A stretch of DNA of 64,000 nucleotides from Muribaculaceae bacterium (GCA_017409345.1 JAFQSX010000017.1:62001-126000); one strand, 5' to 3'. Counted from the stretch's first letter, positions 26,406 to 36,531 are shown. The notes: generated by a model not told the origin, from the letters alone. Numbers and translations are program-made.

Positions 26406-26813
26406 TCACTTTTGCTCTTCACCTTTGGGGAGCTTGAATCTGATAGGGAGCACAAACCTAAAATCTTTATTCCCACCGACCTCTTTATGTGGAATAAATT
26501 TAGGCAAAGATTTTACTATCCTCACAGCTTCTTTATCTAAAGATGGGTGACGTCCTCTTGCCACTTCAACTTCATCTATTGAGCCATCGGTGTTAAACGT
26601 AATATAAACAATTACTCGTCCTTCCACCCCCTCGGCTTTTGCATCGGCAGGATATTGAAGATTTTCTTCAATATATTTCATTAAAGCGGCATCTCCTCCA
26701 GGGAACGTGTAGGGTTTTGGATCACTATATCTAATTTTAGCAGGATTATCGCCCACAGCAAAGAGATTCAAAGCAGTCACAAACATCAATATTAATGGCA
26801 AAATTCTTTTCAC
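26406..26813 (-). CDS. Periplasmic TonB C-terminal-domain protein
   Basis: 135 residues: a signal peptide (about 1-19, ILPLILMFVTALNLFA) and a single TonB C-terminal domain (about 38-130) with PGGDAALMKYIEENLQYP, GRVIVYITFNTDGSID and LPKFIPHKEVGG. The proline-rich spacer and the N-terminal anchor of a complete TonB are missing, so it is unlikely to transmit energy by itself; such stand-alone domains are common in Bacteroidetes and may bind the peptidoglycan or outer-membrane receptors. It follows the CPA2 antiporter gene by 21 nt and is probably in the same operon. Confidence 0.85.
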   Translation of the reverse strand: MKRILPLILMFVTALNLFAVGDNPAKIRYSDPKPYTFPGGDAALMKYIEENLQYPADAKAEGVEGRVIVYITFNTDGSIDEVEVARGRHPSLDKEAVRIVKSLPKFIPHKEVGGNKDFRFVLPIRFKLPKGEEQK

Positions 26814-26834
26814 GATTAATTGTGTTTTGAATGT

Positions 26835-29018
26835 TTATAAATCTATTTTTTTGCGTGGTTCGCGCTTAAAGATGCTCTTCTTCAACTGCACAAGTTTGCG
26901 ATATGCTCCATGAAGTTTAAACCACAATGGCGATGGCACAGAGTGGATATCCGACGACATTGGATCGACAAATGTGTTCATCGGTTCGGCTTGACCAAAT
27001 TGCTCAGGATAGAGTACTATCAAGTTATTGCGACTGAAATATTTCTGCAAGAAACCGGGCACATCGGCCATATCATCATTGTGCGACACTGATGATTCAC
27101 GAGCCGATACCACCACAAATAAGTCGTCTTCGAGGATACGATTTGAGAGCAACACAAAGTCTTCCCATCGTTCCACATCGCGATATTCATGGCGAATGTC
27201 GTAGCGACCACGATGCAACACACCTCGAATAAGAGGTTGAGTGTCGGGGTGGCAACAGAATATCACACGGCAACCCACCTCACGAGTAAGGTTTCCGATT
27301 GCTCTTACCCACCGGCTAAATCCGGTCTCAAATTGCGCCATAGGGGGTACGGCAACCACAATGCGTGTCACTGTGTTGACCGGAATAAAACAACGCGTCA
27401 TAACCACCATTTGGTTAGTTGCCTTGAGCAGTTGTTCAATTTTCGCGCCAAAGAAACTATCTATTACCGTTGCTTTGCGGTGCATACCTATAATCACATC
27501 GGTGATATCACGCTCCTCAATAGCATTCAACAATCCTGCTACCGTATTTATATCATATCGTTCGATAGGTGTTATCTCTACATCGACACTTGATGCCGAT
27601 TTAACGGCTATATCAAGTGCATTCCGACCGATAGTACGCGACGCTGCCGAATTATCATTTCGCACATGAATTGCATATATATCCGTTTTACGACGGGGAT
27701 TACGCAACATTAACGCCAACTCCGTAAGCGATTGAACCGTTATGGGATTTGCCACCGGAATAAGAATTTTTGTTTCGCGTTTTGAGGCATTGGCTTCGGT
27801 AGCCCCCTCATCGGTAAGCATTTCTATTCGCATCTTTGATGCAGCACGAGCAGTCACGATAGGAGCAATAGCACATGTGATAAGAATCATCAAGACCGTG
27901 CCGTTAAGAATTGTTTCGTCCATCATGCGACTTCCATCGGGCATAATCATATTATATCCTATCGTTACCACAGCAAGGGCAACTGCAGTGTGGGCTGTGG
28001 TCAACCCAAACATCATGCGACGAGCCACACCTTTCATGCCATAAATCTTTTGCGCAATCCATGCTGCCACCCATTTGCCTATTAGAGCAACAACAATCAT
28101 ATTTCCTGCCACATATAGCGTATTGACATTTGATATCACTTTCACATCAATCATCATACCCACACCTATCAAGAAATATGGAATAAACAAGGCATTGCCC
28201 ACAAACTCTATGCGATTCATCAATGGTGAGGCATTAGGCACATAGCGATTCAACACCAACCCGGCAAAGAATGCTCCAAGCACGGCCTCAAGTTCGATTA
28301 TTTGAGCAAACCACGATGCCAAAAACACCATAGCCATCACAAAGATATATTGCGTTACGTTGTCGCTATAATTTTTGAAAAACCAACGGGTGATACGTGG
28401 ATAGGTGTAAAGAATCACCACACAATACAATGCCAGTTCGAGGAACAGTCGCAATAAATCGCCCCACGAAAATTCGCCTGTGTGATGCACATTTACTGCT
28501 CCTGCAAGAACAAGCAATGCTCCTATCACCGAGATTATCGTCCCCACCACGGCTATCAACACAGCAGGGCTCTTGGTCAACCCAAATCGAGCCACTATGG
28601 GATAAGATATCAAAGTGTGTGAGGCATACATCGAAGCAAGCAATATTGATGTAACCCAATTCATGTGAAGAATATATACGCTTGCCAATGTGCCCACTAT
28701 CATTGGGAACAAGAATGACAGCAGCCCAAACACCAACCCTTTTTTGAGGTTGCGTTTGAGATTAAACATATCAATCTCAATACCGGCAAGGAACATGATA
28801 TAAAGAATACCCACCTGCCCAAACAGTTCAAAACTCATATCGCGAGCAAGCACGTTCAACCCGTGAGGACCTATAACCACACCGGCAACAATCAATCCTA
28901 TGATATGGGGAATTTTAAACCTATTGAGAACAACCGGCGACAACAAAATAATGACCAGCACGATAAAAAATATCAGCACCGGCGAAGTCACAAGAGGTGT
29001 TGTAGAGGCTAAAATCAC
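26835..29018 (-). CDS. CPA2-family cation:proton antiporter with C-terminal universal-stress-type domains
   Basis: 727 residues. The first 390 or so form about 12 membrane helices of the Na+/H+ exchanger fold (VVLNRFKIPHIIGLIVAGVV, MFLAGIEIDM, AVLGAFFAGLVLNR, LIGVGMMIDV). The LAGIEIDM and GAFFAGL elements match the KefB/NapA-like CPA2 group. The cytosolic tail carries two universal-stress-like units (about 412-550 ILIPVANPITVQSL, IIGMHRK; about 555-690 RIVVAVPPMAQFE). It exchanges Na+ or K+ for protons across the inner membrane, and the tail may bind nucleotides to gate it. A textbook Bacteroidales promoter lies just upstream, and a TonB C-terminal protein gene follows by 21 nt. Confidence 0.92.
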   Translation of the reverse strand: MILASTTPLVTSPVLIFFIVLVIILLSPVVLNRFKIPHIIGLIVAGVVIGPHGLNVLARDMSFELFGQVGILYIMFLAGIEIDMFNLKRNLKKGLVFGLLSFLFPMIVGTLASVYILHMNWVTSILLASMYASHTLISYPIVARFGLTKSPAVLIAVVGTIISVIGALLVLAGAVNVHHTGEFSWGDLLRLFLELALYCVVILYTYPRITRWFFKNYSDNVTQYIFVMAMVFLASWFAQIIELEAVLGAFFAGLVLNRYVPNASPLMNRIEFVGNALFIPYFLIGVGMMIDVKVISNVNTLYVAGNMIVVALIGKWVAAWIAQKIYGMKGVARRMMFGLTTAHTAVALAVVTIGYNMIMPDGSRMMDETILNGTVLMILITCAIAPIVTARAASKMRIEMLTDEGATEANASKRETKILIPVANPITVQSLTELALMLRNPRRKTDIYAIHVRNDNSAASRTIGRNALDIAVKSASSVDVEITPIERYDINTVAGLLNAIEERDITDVIIGMHRKATVIDSFFGAKIEQLLKATNQMVVMTRCFIPVNTVTRIVVAVPPMAQFETGFSRWVRAIGNLTREVGCRVIFCCHPDTQPLIRGVLHRGRYDIRHEYRDVERWEDFVLLSNRILEDDLFVVVSARESSVSHNDDMADVPGFLQKYFSRNNLIVLYPEQFGQAEPMNTFVDPMSSDIHSVPSPLWFKLHGAYRKLVQLKKSIFKREPRKKIDL

Positions 29019-29048
29019 GGTATCTTATTAGGTTTTTGTTTTCTACTG

Positions 29049-29080
29049 CAAAAGTAGTGAATTATTCCCAATATAACAAC
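29049..29080 (-). promoter_or_regulatory. Promoter of the antiporter operon
   Basis: On the minus strand GTTG (29077-29080), a 20-nt spacer and TACTTTTG (29049-29056) match the Bacteroidales promoter exactly in layout. The start codon is 31 nt downstream of the -7 element. Confidence 0.75.
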
Positions 29081-29088
29081 TAAAAAAT

Positions 29089-29117
29089 CACCCGGACAAG
29101 TATTACTTGCTCGGGTG
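29089..29117 (-). terminator. Terminator of asd
   Basis: CACCCGgaCAAGT and ACTTGctCGGGTG form a 13-position stem with one internal GA/CT mismatch and an ATT loop. On the minus strand it is followed by TTTTTTA, fitting a Rho-independent terminator after asd. Confidence 0.85.
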
Positions 29118-29166
29118 GTTATGGTATTTAGAGAAAATCTTGTTAATCAATAAAAATAAGTGGGAC

Positions 29167-30174
29167 TTATTTTTTGTGGGCAATCATATATTGTGCTATT
29201 TGCACTGCATTGAGGGCTGCACCTTTCTTGATTTGGTCGCCAACAATCCAGAATGAAAGACCATTCTCATTTGTAATATCTTTGCGAATACGACCTACAT
29301 ATACAGGATCTTGATTTGCTATTTCAAGAGGCATTGGATATTTTTTGTTTGCAGGATCATCAACCACTACAAGGCCTTCTCCCTTTGCAAATGCTTCGCG
29401 TGCTTGTTCTACCGAAATTGGGGCTTCAGTTTCAACCCAAACAGCTTCAGAGTGAGCACGCATCACAGGCACACGCACACAAGTCGCACTCACATCGAGG
29501 TCGGCACAGTGCATGATTTTCTTTGTTTCGTGATACATCTTCATTTCTTCCTTAGTGTAGCCATTGTCGAGGAACACATCAACATGAGGTATCACATTGT
29601 AGGCCAATTGGTATGCGAATTTTTCAACTGTAGGTTCTTCACCATTTTGAAGTTGAGCATATTGTTTTACCAATTCAGCCATAGCTGCTGCACCTGCTCC
29701 ACTTGCAGCTTGATAAGTAGCCACATGTACTCGCTTGATAGGTGAAATATCATTAAGAGGTTTTAGTGCCACAACCATCTGAATAGTAGTACAATTAGGA
29801 TTTGCAATAATGTTACGAGGAGTGTTGAATGCATCTTCACCATTGACTTCAGGAACAACCAAGGGCACATCATCATCCATGCGGAATGCACTTGAGTTAT
29901 CAATCATGATTGCACCATGCTTAGTAATTGTTTCGGCAAACTCTTTAGACGTGCCGGCTCCTGCCGATGTAAAAGCGATATCAACACCTTTAAAATCATC
30001 GTTATGTTTAAGTTCCTTTACGGTAATTTCCTTACCGCGGAATGTATATGTTTTACCTGCGCTACGGCTTGAGCCGAAAAGCAATAATTCGTCGAGAGGA
30101 AAATTTTGTTCATCAAGTACACGAAGGAACTCTTGACCTACGGCGCCACTTGCGCCAACGATTGCTACTTTCAT
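29167..30174 (-). CDS. asd: Aspartate-semialdehyde dehydrogenase
   Basis: 335 residues, the family length. The NADP-binding start [20 protein letters not shown], catalytic C128 in NPNCTT, active-site H241 in RAHSEAV and the [11 protein letters not shown] loop are all in place. It reduces aspartyl phosphate to aspartate semialdehyde in the cytosol, the branch point to lysine/diaminopimelate, methionine and threonine, and so feeds cell-wall synthesis. The gene is a single unit with its own promoter (30203-30234) and its own terminator (29089-29117). Confidence 0.97.
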   Translation of the reverse strand: MKVAIVGASGAVGQEFLRVLDEQNFPLDELLLFGSSRSAGKTYTFRGKEITVKELKHNDDFKGVDIAFTSAGAGTSKEFAETITKHGAIMIDNSSAFRMDDDVPLVVPEVNGEDAFNTPRNIIANPNCTTIQMVVALKPLNDISPIKRVHVATYQAASGAGAAAMAELVKQYAQLQNGEEPTVEKFAYQLAYNVIPHVDVFLDNGYTKEEMKMYHETKKIMHCADLDVSATCVRVPVMRAHSEAVWVETEAPISVEQAREAFAKGEGLVVVDDPANKKYPMPLEIANQDPVYVGRIRKDITNENGLSFWIVGDQIKKGAALNAVQIAQYMIAHKK

Positions 30175-30202
30175 TTTTCTAATAAAATCTTAAAATTTTG
30201 TG

Positions 30203-30234
30203 CAAAATTACAACAATTTACCCATATTCACAAA
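30203..30234 (-). promoter_or_regulatory. Promoter of asd
   Basis: TTTG (30231-30234), 20 nt, TAATTTTG (30203-30210) on the minus strand: full consensus. The start codon is 29 nt downstream of the -7 element. Confidence 0.75.
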
Positions 30235-30392
30235 AAAATCGGCACCAAATCACACTTTTTCGTTACTTTTGTCGAAAATCATCACAATTAACAATGTTAA
30301 TATAATATAAATAGTGGCATTTTTTCTTTATTAATAGGAGTAATTATTGTAATTTTACTCAATTAAATACTAATCATAAAAATTTACCTTAA

Positions 30393-32852
30393 ATGAAACA
30401 TCTTTACCGCGCTCTTTCGGTGGCTGCCATACTTGCAAGTTGCAGCACCATAGCATCGGCTCAAAACACGATGTATGTCAATGGCAAAAACTATGCTATC
30501 GACACAATTATCCCAAAACATAGTGTAGGACCAGGTTGCGAATACGCATTCTATCGCTTACCCGATCGCCCCATGACAGTCCATGTGCTTGAAATGGATC
30601 TCACCAATCCTTATGTGGATATGCAAGTAGTAAATGGCGGAGATGCCGCTGTGGCTACAGAACGTCCATCATCAATGTATGCTCGTTTCGACTCTCCCGG
30701 TCATGATATGATTGCAGCCCACAATGGCGACTTCTTCACTACAACAGTGAACCAAGTGGGAATCTCTCGTATGGGACTTTATTGCGATGGCGAAATCGTA
30801 TTCAATCCGGTGAGCCAACCTCTATTGGTTCTTACTCCCGATCGCGTGCCATATATCGACCGCGTTCACTTCATGAGTAATGTAACTCACAAGGGCACTA
30901 CAAAAACTCTCAACACCCTCAACATGCTCACTCTTGAGTTTACTACCGATCCAAATGCCAACCCCAATCTATTATCACTCTTCACTAATGCATTCGGTTC
31001 TAAAATGAATATGTATTCAACCGGTGGCAAAATTGCAGTTATCAAGGCTAAAGACGGCTCTGAACTCAAATATAAATCTAATTGCACCCTCACTTGTGTG
31101 GTTGAAAGCGTGAGCGACAATCCGGGCGAACCCGCTATTCCTGCTAACGCTGCAATACTCCACGGAGTAGGAACGTCAGCCGATTTCATCGGTGCAATGG
31201 CTGCTGGCGACGAAATCACAATCCAACTTCGCTCTACAACCAACGAGTTCCCCGACCACCTCGATATCGACGAAGCGATAGGTGGTAGTGGTCACATCAT
31301 CCTCAAAGACGGTGAAATAACTAACATAGGCAACCCCGAATGTCACCCACGTACATTCATGGGTATCAACAAAGAAAAAACAAAAATATATTCAGTGATT
31401 GTTGATGGTCGTCAAACTTCAATCTCGGCAGGTATCACACTCGATGACCAAGGATATGTATTAAAAGCACTCGGTGCTTGGGACGGCATCAACCTTGATG
31501 GTGGCGGTTCTTCATGTATGTATATCAACGAAGAAATTAAAAACAGTCCATCGGACGGTACTGAACGCTATGTGGGTAATGGTGTGATTTTCTTCTCGAC
31601 TGCTCCTGTTGATGACAACTTTGCAACACTCGCATTTGAGCCTCGCGCTTACAAAGTGCCCATCACTGCCACTTTCCGCCCCATCATCTATGCCTACAAC
31701 CAATATGGCTTGCTTAAGAGCAAAGATGTAGCAGAAGCCGTAATCACTTGCGACGAACATATCGGAACAATAAAAGATGGCATCTTCACTGCCACTCAAG
31801 AACAAGCGACAGGCTATCTATACGCCGAATACAATGGACTTAAAACAAAACAACTCGTCACAACTGTCAAATCAGATGTAAACCTCATTACCGACTCTTA
31901 CATAGTTGACGATCGTCGTGGATATCCTATTCAAATGAACTCTTCAATAGGCAACTTCACTTACGAAGTAAATGCTGCATCGGTTGATTGGGCTTCAAGC
32001 AACGCTGAAGTAGCCAACGTTGAAGAAGGTCTTGTTTATGGTTACAAAAATGGTTCAGTAACTCTCTCCGGCGAATCGCCCAACTTTGCCGATACCGTAA
32101 ATATCACTGTGGAAATTCCCGAAAGCGACCATCAAGCGATATTCCCAAACATCACAGCCGAAAATTGGACATTGAAACAATCAGGAGGTAAAAACATCGC
32201 AATGACACCTAACGGCACCGGTTTTGATTTAACTTATACAGGTGTTAAGGCTCGTTCTAACTATATCACTGCAACAAGCAGCACTACAACTTATAGTTTG
32301 CCTTATGGTGTACGCGTAGATATCAACCCCGGTGATGCGCCTATCACTAAGATGCAAATCGCCATTGCCGACAAACTTGGCAACCGTGGTAACCTCATCA
32401 TCACCGACCAAGATATCCCCAAAAACACATTGACATCATTTGTTGTGCCATTCACAAGCATTGTTGATATTGAAAACAATGCAAGTTACCCTATCACTAT
32501 TTCAAACATTCGTTTCGACATGGGCGCATCTACTACTGACGCTGAATATAAGATTCAAATTCCCGTACTCGAACAACTCTATGGCGACCCAAGTGGTGTA
32601 GAACATATCATCAATAGCCCAACAAACGAAGTAAAACTTTACCCCAACCCTGCCGAAGCAGGCGCTCCTGTTACAATCGAATGTGAAGGCGCTGCACAAG
32701 TTGAAATCTACAACATTGGTGGAGCATTGGTTGAATCTGTTGCTATCGAAGGCACTACAGCAATCGAAACTTCAGCCCTTAATAAAGGAATGTATATCGT
32801 GCGTGTTGTAACCGAAAATGCGACTTCTGTAGGCAAACTCATCATTAAGTAA
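30393..32852 (+). CDS. Secreted phosphodiester glycosidase-domain (NAGPA-like) protein with sorting tail
   Basis: 819 residues. N-terminal signal sequence (about 1-24, YRALSVAAILASC then IASAQ; LASC also resembles a lipobox, but the sorting tail favours cleavage after ASA). A phosphodiester glycosidase domain spans about 60-405 (AHNGDFFTT, AIGGSGHIILKDGE, HPRTFMGIN, INLDGGGSSCMYIN), the fold of the lysosomal enzyme that uncovers mannose-6-phosphate and of bacterial exopolysaccharide hydrolases. Bacterial-Ig-like segments follow (about 410-580), then a beta-sandwich (about 590-730), and a type A T9SS tail (VKLYPNPAEAGAPV, VEIYNIGGALVESV, LNKGMYIVRVV). Expected on the cell surface or released, cutting a glycan phosphodiester; the substrate is unknown. 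TACTTTTG at 30264-30271 may be its -7 element, but no partner was found. Confidence 0.88.
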   Translation: MKHLYRALSVAAILASCSTIASAQNTMYVNGKNYAIDTIIPKHSVGPGCEYAFYRLPDRPMTVHVLEMDLTNPYVDMQVVNGGDAAVATERPSSMYARFDSPGHDMIAAHNGDFFTTTVNQVGISRMGLYCDGEIVFNPVSQPLLVLTPDRVPYIDRVHFMSNVTHKGTTKTLNTLNMLTLEFTTDPNANPNLLSLFTNAFGSKMNMYSTGGKIAVIKAKDGSELKYKSNCTLTCVVESVSDNPGEPAIPANAAILHGVGTSADFIGAMAAGDEITIQLRSTTNEFPDHLDIDEAIGGSGHIILKDGEITNIGNPECHPRTFMGINKEKTKIYSVIVDGRQTSISAGITLDDQGYVLKALGAWDGINLDGGGSSCMYINEEIKNSPSDGTERYVGNGVIFFSTAPVDDNFATLAFEPRAYKVPITATFRPIIYAYNQYGLLKSKDVAEAVITCDEHIGTIKDGIFTATQEQATGYLYAEYNGLKTKQLVTTVKSDVNLITDSYIVDDRRGYPIQMNSSIGNFTYEVNAASVDWASSNAEVANVEEGLVYGYKNGSVTLSGESPNFADTVNITVEIPESDHQAIFPNITAENWTLKQSGGKNIAMTPNGTGFDLTYTGVKARSNYITATSSTTTYSLPYGVRVDINPGDAPITKMQIAIADKLGNRGNLIITDQDIPKNTLTSFVVPFTSIVDIENNASYPITISNIRFDMGASTTDAEYKIQIPVLEQLYGDPSGVEHIINSPTNEVKLYPNPAEAGAPVTIECEGAAQVEIYNIGGALVESVAIEGTTAIETSALNKGMYIVRVVTENATSVGKLIIK

Positions 32853-32866
32853 TTCCCTATTATACA

Positions 32867-32907
32867 AGATGTGAGTCCAATCACGCGGGCTCACATCTTT
32901 ATTTTTT
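32867..32907 (+). terminator. Terminator after the phosphodiester glycosidase gene
   Basis: AGATGTGAG (32867-32875) pairs with CTCACATCT (32890-32898), extended by inner CC/GG, and is followed by TTATTTTTTT. Confidence 0.88.
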
Positions 32908-32928
32908 TACCAAAAACAAGTTTACACC

Positions 32929-34059
32929 ATGAAAAAAGATTCCCTTATCACCAAAATCACCTATTTGTGGTTGATAGTCGCAACCATAATTACATTTTCG
33001 CCACAACTATCGGCTCAAGACTTAAATAGCCCCGAGATTGTGCGAGGCCATATTAACTTGGCTTATACTCAACCAAGTTTCACCTATGGTAGCAAAGATT
33101 TCACTACGATGACTATCAAAGAATTTGATGATATCGTAAATAAAAAAACCTATGGCGAACTTGAAATAATCACACAAAAAGACAAATCGGTTGTTTATGA
33201 TTTCATCGACGATCCCGGCTATCCCCACATATTTGGGTTAAGTCCTATATTTCGCCTTCGACAAGTAATTTTCAAACCCAACGACGACCGAAGCATCACT
33301 TATGAGCGAACATGTGACAATCTAACCGAAGCCAAAACTACTTATAACAATATTATCAAAGCATTCAAGAATGCCGGTGGGAAAAGCATTGGCAAAGTAA
33401 AAGGGTTCGCCACATCTCTCGCTTTCACATTTAAAGAATTTCCCGGCCTAACTATCAGGATGATACAAAATGGCAAACATGTATCATTAAACTTTTGGTA
33501 TAGCAAATCATCAATAGCAAAAGAAATTTTAACGCAAATCGATAACATAACAAAACACCCGTTCCCAAGCATGCAAAAAACGAGTAACTACTTGCTTTGG
33601 AGCAAAAAGACGGTTGTAAACCATCTAAATACCCTCCTAAAAAAGAAGACCATTACCGGTTTTGACGATTTGTTTGCCGATGACAACAAGGCCATACACA
33701 TCGATTTCAAAGATTGGGAACTTCCATGTAAAATTGGCAATACCGACCATTACATCCGAGCCATTTGGCGAAGTGATTATCGCCCCGGCTATGTAACTTA
33801 TGATGACTTGAAATGTAACATTGAGCAATGGTTTTTTCTATGTTCAGAAGACATAAAAGACAAAAGCGAACTAAATGCCACTGCCAAATTTATTCGTGAA
33901 ACTCTTGAAAAGGCTGGAGGAATTGTCAAAAAAGACGAAAGACAGCCCTCATCTTATGATGCGTATGAAATTATTTTCCCACGTAAAAAAATTTATATAT
34001 CGACAAGTATTCAAATGATACATATAATAATTCACCTACAAGAATTTAGAAAAAAGTAA
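32929..34059 (+). CDS. Exported protein of unknown function
   Basis: 376 residues with a signal sequence (about 1-29, hydrophobic LWLIVATIITF then LSAQ). The mature protein contains two similar alpha/beta halves (about 55-180 and 235-376): each has a stretch with FKPNDD or WELPCKIGNTDH followed by an amphipathic helix ending in an AGG turn (FKNAGGKSIGKV, LEKAGGIVKKDE). This suggests an internal duplication. I recognise no catalytic motif and no lipobox or sorting tail, so periplasmic location is most likely. It sits alone between two terminators, with its start 31 nt after a terminator stem, which leaves little room for an independent promoter. Confidence 0.65.
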   Translation: MKKDSLITKITYLWLIVATIITFSPQLSAQDLNSPEIVRGHINLAYTQPSFTYGSKDFTTMTIKEFDDIVNKKTYGELEIITQKDKSVVYDFIDDPGYPHIFGLSPIFRLRQVIFKPNDDRSITYERTCDNLTEAKTTYNNIIKAFKNAGGKSIGKVKGFATSLAFTFKEFPGLTIRMIQNGKHVSLNFWYSKSSIAKEILTQIDNITKHPFPSMQKTSNYLLWSKKTVVNHLNTLLKKKTITGFDDLFADDNKAIHIDFKDWELPCKIGNTDHYIRAIWRSDYRPGYVTYDDLKCNIEQWFFLCSEDIKDKSELNATAKFIRETLEKAGGIVKKDERQPSSYDAYEIIFPRKKIYISTSIQMIHIIIHLQEFRKK

Positions 34060-34061
34060 AC

Positions 34062-34098
34062 AACCTATTCGATAAGAATAAATAGGTTATCTCTTTTT
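34062..34098 (+). terminator. Terminator after the unknown exported-protein gene
   Basis: AACCTATT (34062-34069) pairs with AATAGGTT (34081-34088), followed by ATCTCTTTTT. Confidence 0.7.
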
Positions 34099-34106
34099 AG
34101 ACAAAC

Positions 34107-34138
34107 ACCCAAGTCGAGCCGCTTGGCTCGCCTTGGGT
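34107..34138. terminator. Strong terminator hairpin for the MATE gene
   Basis: ACCCAAGtCGAGCC and GGCTCGcCTTGGGT form a 14-position stem (one mismatch) around GCTT. The plus side continues TATATTTTTG, and the minus side reads into TTTGTC. It lies about 34 nt after the MATE stop. Confidence 0.75.
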
Positions 34139-34171
34139 TATATTTTTGTTTAATCTCAATTTCGAAAGTCT

Positions 34172-35554
34172 CTAATCTCCACTTTTTCCCCACCTAACAA
34201 GTCGCTCTCGTTTATCAAGTTGGCGCATTTCCCACCATATCATTAGGGCTGCAGTTGTGGTTGAAAACACATCGGCAGCCGGAAATGATGCCCACACACC
34301 ATCTAACCCGAAATGCTTTGGTAATAGCAATAGGAAGGGGATGAGGAACAACACCTGTCGCACAAGACTCAAAAATATTGATTTACCTGCCTGTCCTATT
34401 GATTGCAAGAATGTAGTAGCAACAATTTGAAACCCGACAACATAGAACAATGTTAAAGAAATCGACAATGCATTTATTGTTACATCAATCAATAGCGCAT
34501 CATCAGTAAATGCCTTTGCAATAAATTCGGGAAAAGCCTGGCCAAAGATTGCTCCAATAATCGTAACCGTCAACCCTGCACAAGTAGCCAACCAAAATGT
34601 CCGTTTCAAACGATCAAGCCTACCTGCACCATAGTTATACCCTACAATAGGTTGCATCCCTTGACAGATTCCTACCACAACCATTGTGAGCAATGAAGTA
34701 TAGGTCGTAAATATCCCGGCTGCGGCTATTGCCGAATCGCCGCCACACTCCGAAAGTGTAGTATTTATAATCGCATTAATTGCACTACTTGCTGCATTAA
34801 CAAGACTTGGAGCAGCCCCTATGGCAATAATAGGACTAATAACACTCCAACGCAATCTATATATGCCTCGCACAAAATGCAATATTTTATCGCGACTAAA
34901 GAAATGTCCCATTACAAATATAGCCGAGATTGTCATAGCAATATCGGTGGCTATTGCAGCCCCTTTAATCCCCATATCAAGAACAAATATAAATATCGGC
35001 GCAAGTATTACATTGGCTATAGCACCGATAATCATTGTTATCATTGCTTTATTGGGATAGCCCGAGGCTCGCATAATATTATTGAAACTAAAAGTGATAT
35101 TCATCACAAGCATCCCCGGCAACAACCACATTAAGAAATCCCGAGCATAGGGCAATGTTGCCTCACTTGCTCCAAATTTCATTAATATTTCATCAATAAA
35201 TATTGCAAAAAAGGAGAGATATATTATGGCATTACATACTATCAGCACCAATGAGTTCCCAAGCACCTTTTCGGCCCCGGGATGATCCTTTGCTCCAAGT
35301 AATATTGAAATCCGTGCCGATGCACCTGCTCCAATGAGTATCCCTATCGCCGACGAAAGATTCATGACAGGAAATGTGATTGCCAACCCGGCAATAGCAT
35401 CAGCCCCTACTCCTTGACCGATAAAGATGCGGTCGATGACATTATAAAGCGACATCACAAGCGTCCCCACCACTGCCGGCACACTATATTCCCATAACAA
35501 CCGGCCTATCGGTCGAGTCTCAAGTTCGTTAATATTTCCTTGAATTTTACCCAT
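34172..35554 (-). CDS. MATE-family multidrug/sodium (or proton) exporter
   Basis: 460 residues, 12 predicted membrane helices in two halves. Family signals include PIGRLLWEYSVPAVVGTLVM near the start, NVIDRIFIGQGVGADAIAGL, GIGAGASARISILLGA-like spacing at 78-92, and GMQPIVGYNYGAGRLDRLKR in the second half. It exports cationic compounds at the inner membrane using an ion gradient. It has its own likely -7 element on the minus strand, TAACTTTG at 35568-35575, very close to the start codon, so the leader is only about 5-10 nt. Substrate unknown. Confidence 0.93.
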   Translation of the reverse strand: MGKIQGNINELETRPIGRLLWEYSVPAVVGTLVMSLYNVIDRIFIGQGVGADAIAGLAITFPVMNLSSAIGILIGAGASARISILLGAKDHPGAEKVLGNSLVLIVCNAIIYLSFFAIFIDEILMKFGASEATLPYARDFLMWLLPGMLVMNITFSFNNIMRASGYPNKAMITMIIGAIANVILAPIFIFVLDMGIKGAAIATDIAMTISAIFVMGHFFSRDKILHFVRGIYRLRWSVISPIIAIGAAPSLVNAASSAINAIINTTLSECGGDSAIAAAGIFTTYTSLLTMVVVGICQGMQPIVGYNYGAGRLDRLKRTFWLATCAGLTVTIIGAIFGQAFPEFIAKAFTDDALLIDVTINALSISLTLFYVVGFQIVATTFLQSIGQAGKSIFLSLVRQVLFLIPFLLLLPKHFGLDGVWASFPAADVFSTTTAALMIWWEMRQLDKRERLVRWGKSGD

Positions 35555-35667
35555 TAATGCAACTATGCAAAGTTACACATTTTTCAAAAGGTAGAGCATT
35601 TCTCTTTCACAAAAAAATGGCGAGATAGCAAATGCTTCTCGCCATAAAATCTATTATGAAACAATTC

Positions 35668-36342
35668 TTATTTCTTTTCAGAAAGAGTCTTTGCGCGTTC
35701 GATATATTTTTCAACATCTAAGCCATCATATTTAGGATAATCCTTTTTGATGCTTTCATAAACTTCAAGTTCTTTAGCATATTCTTTCTTCTCATTATAG
35801 ATGCGTGCTTTTTTAGCCATCACAAATGGAGTCAAATATGGATTCCCATCAGCAACAGAGATTGCTTTATCATAGCAATCGATTGCCTCATCATATTTTT
35901 TCAAGTTAACATAGCAGTCACCTTTTTTTGCTTGAGCGCCAACACCGATAACGCCACCGGTATTTGAATAATCATTAATGCAATCAATACATTTTTGATA
36001 TTCACCATTATCATAATGAGCAACGGCAGCCATCAATAATGCACGATTACCGGCATCTTGACCATGATTTTGGGCTACTGCTTCATATTTCTTTAGCACT
36101 TCTACCATTTTAGCAGAGTCGCCATTTGCTTCTAACAAAGCGAAATCAGCTTGAGCGATAGCCTCATTTCCACTTGCGATTGCTGGTTCACGGAATGCAT
36201 AAACATATACCAATATAACGGCAACGATTGCCACAACTACGATTGAAGCATATTTCACTGCTTTAATCATTTGCGCTTTTTTTTGCGCTGCTGCCTGTTC
36301 GGCTGCTTCATTAACCTGATTTTTAGGTTGATTTGTTTCCAT
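35668..36342 (-). CDS. Membrane-anchored tetratricopeptide-repeat protein
   Basis: 224 residues. A polar, Ala/Gln-rich N-terminus (1-28) leads into one membrane helix (about 29-49, ASIVVVAIVAVILVYVYAF), then TPR repeats fill the rest (ALLMAAVAHYDNGEYQKCID, AKKGDCYVNLKKYDEAIDCY, KARIYNEKKEYAKELEVYES). The layout recalls YfgM/BamD-like envelope assembly proteins with the TPR part in the periplasm; the exact partner is not evident. A -7 element TAATTTTG on the minus strand at 36421-36428 with CAAA/TTTG 18 nt upstream gives a leader of about 70 nt. Single-gene unit. Confidence 0.85.
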   Translation of the reverse strand: METNQPKNQVNEAAEQAAAQKKAQMIKAVKYASIVVVAIVAVILVYVYAFREPAIASGNEAIAQADFALLEANGDSAKMVEVLKKYEAVAQNHGQDAGNRALLMAAVAHYDNGEYQKCIDCINDYSNTGGVIGVGAQAKKGDCYVNLKKYDEAIDCYDKAISVADGNPYLTPFVMAKKARIYNEKKEYAKELEVYESIKKDYPKYDGLDVEKYIERAKTLSEKK

Positions 36343-36523
36343 TTTATTTAATATTTTCTTATTTTTATGCTATTTATGTTGAATAAAGCCACCTCACATG
36401 AGTAACCAAATTCCGAATTGCAAAATTAATAGTTATTCCTCACATACAAAAATTTTTATCCATAATTCTTTACCAAAGTATCAATTTTTACTAATAATAA
36501 ACCTCGCATTATAAATAATTTAT

Positions 36524-36531
36524 TACCTTTG
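36524..36531 (+). promoter_or_regulatory. -7 element of the korAB operon
   Basis: TACCTTTG, an exact Bacteroidales -7 element, 68 nt before the korA start codon. The -33 region is A+T-rich without a clear TTG. Confidence 0.6.
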
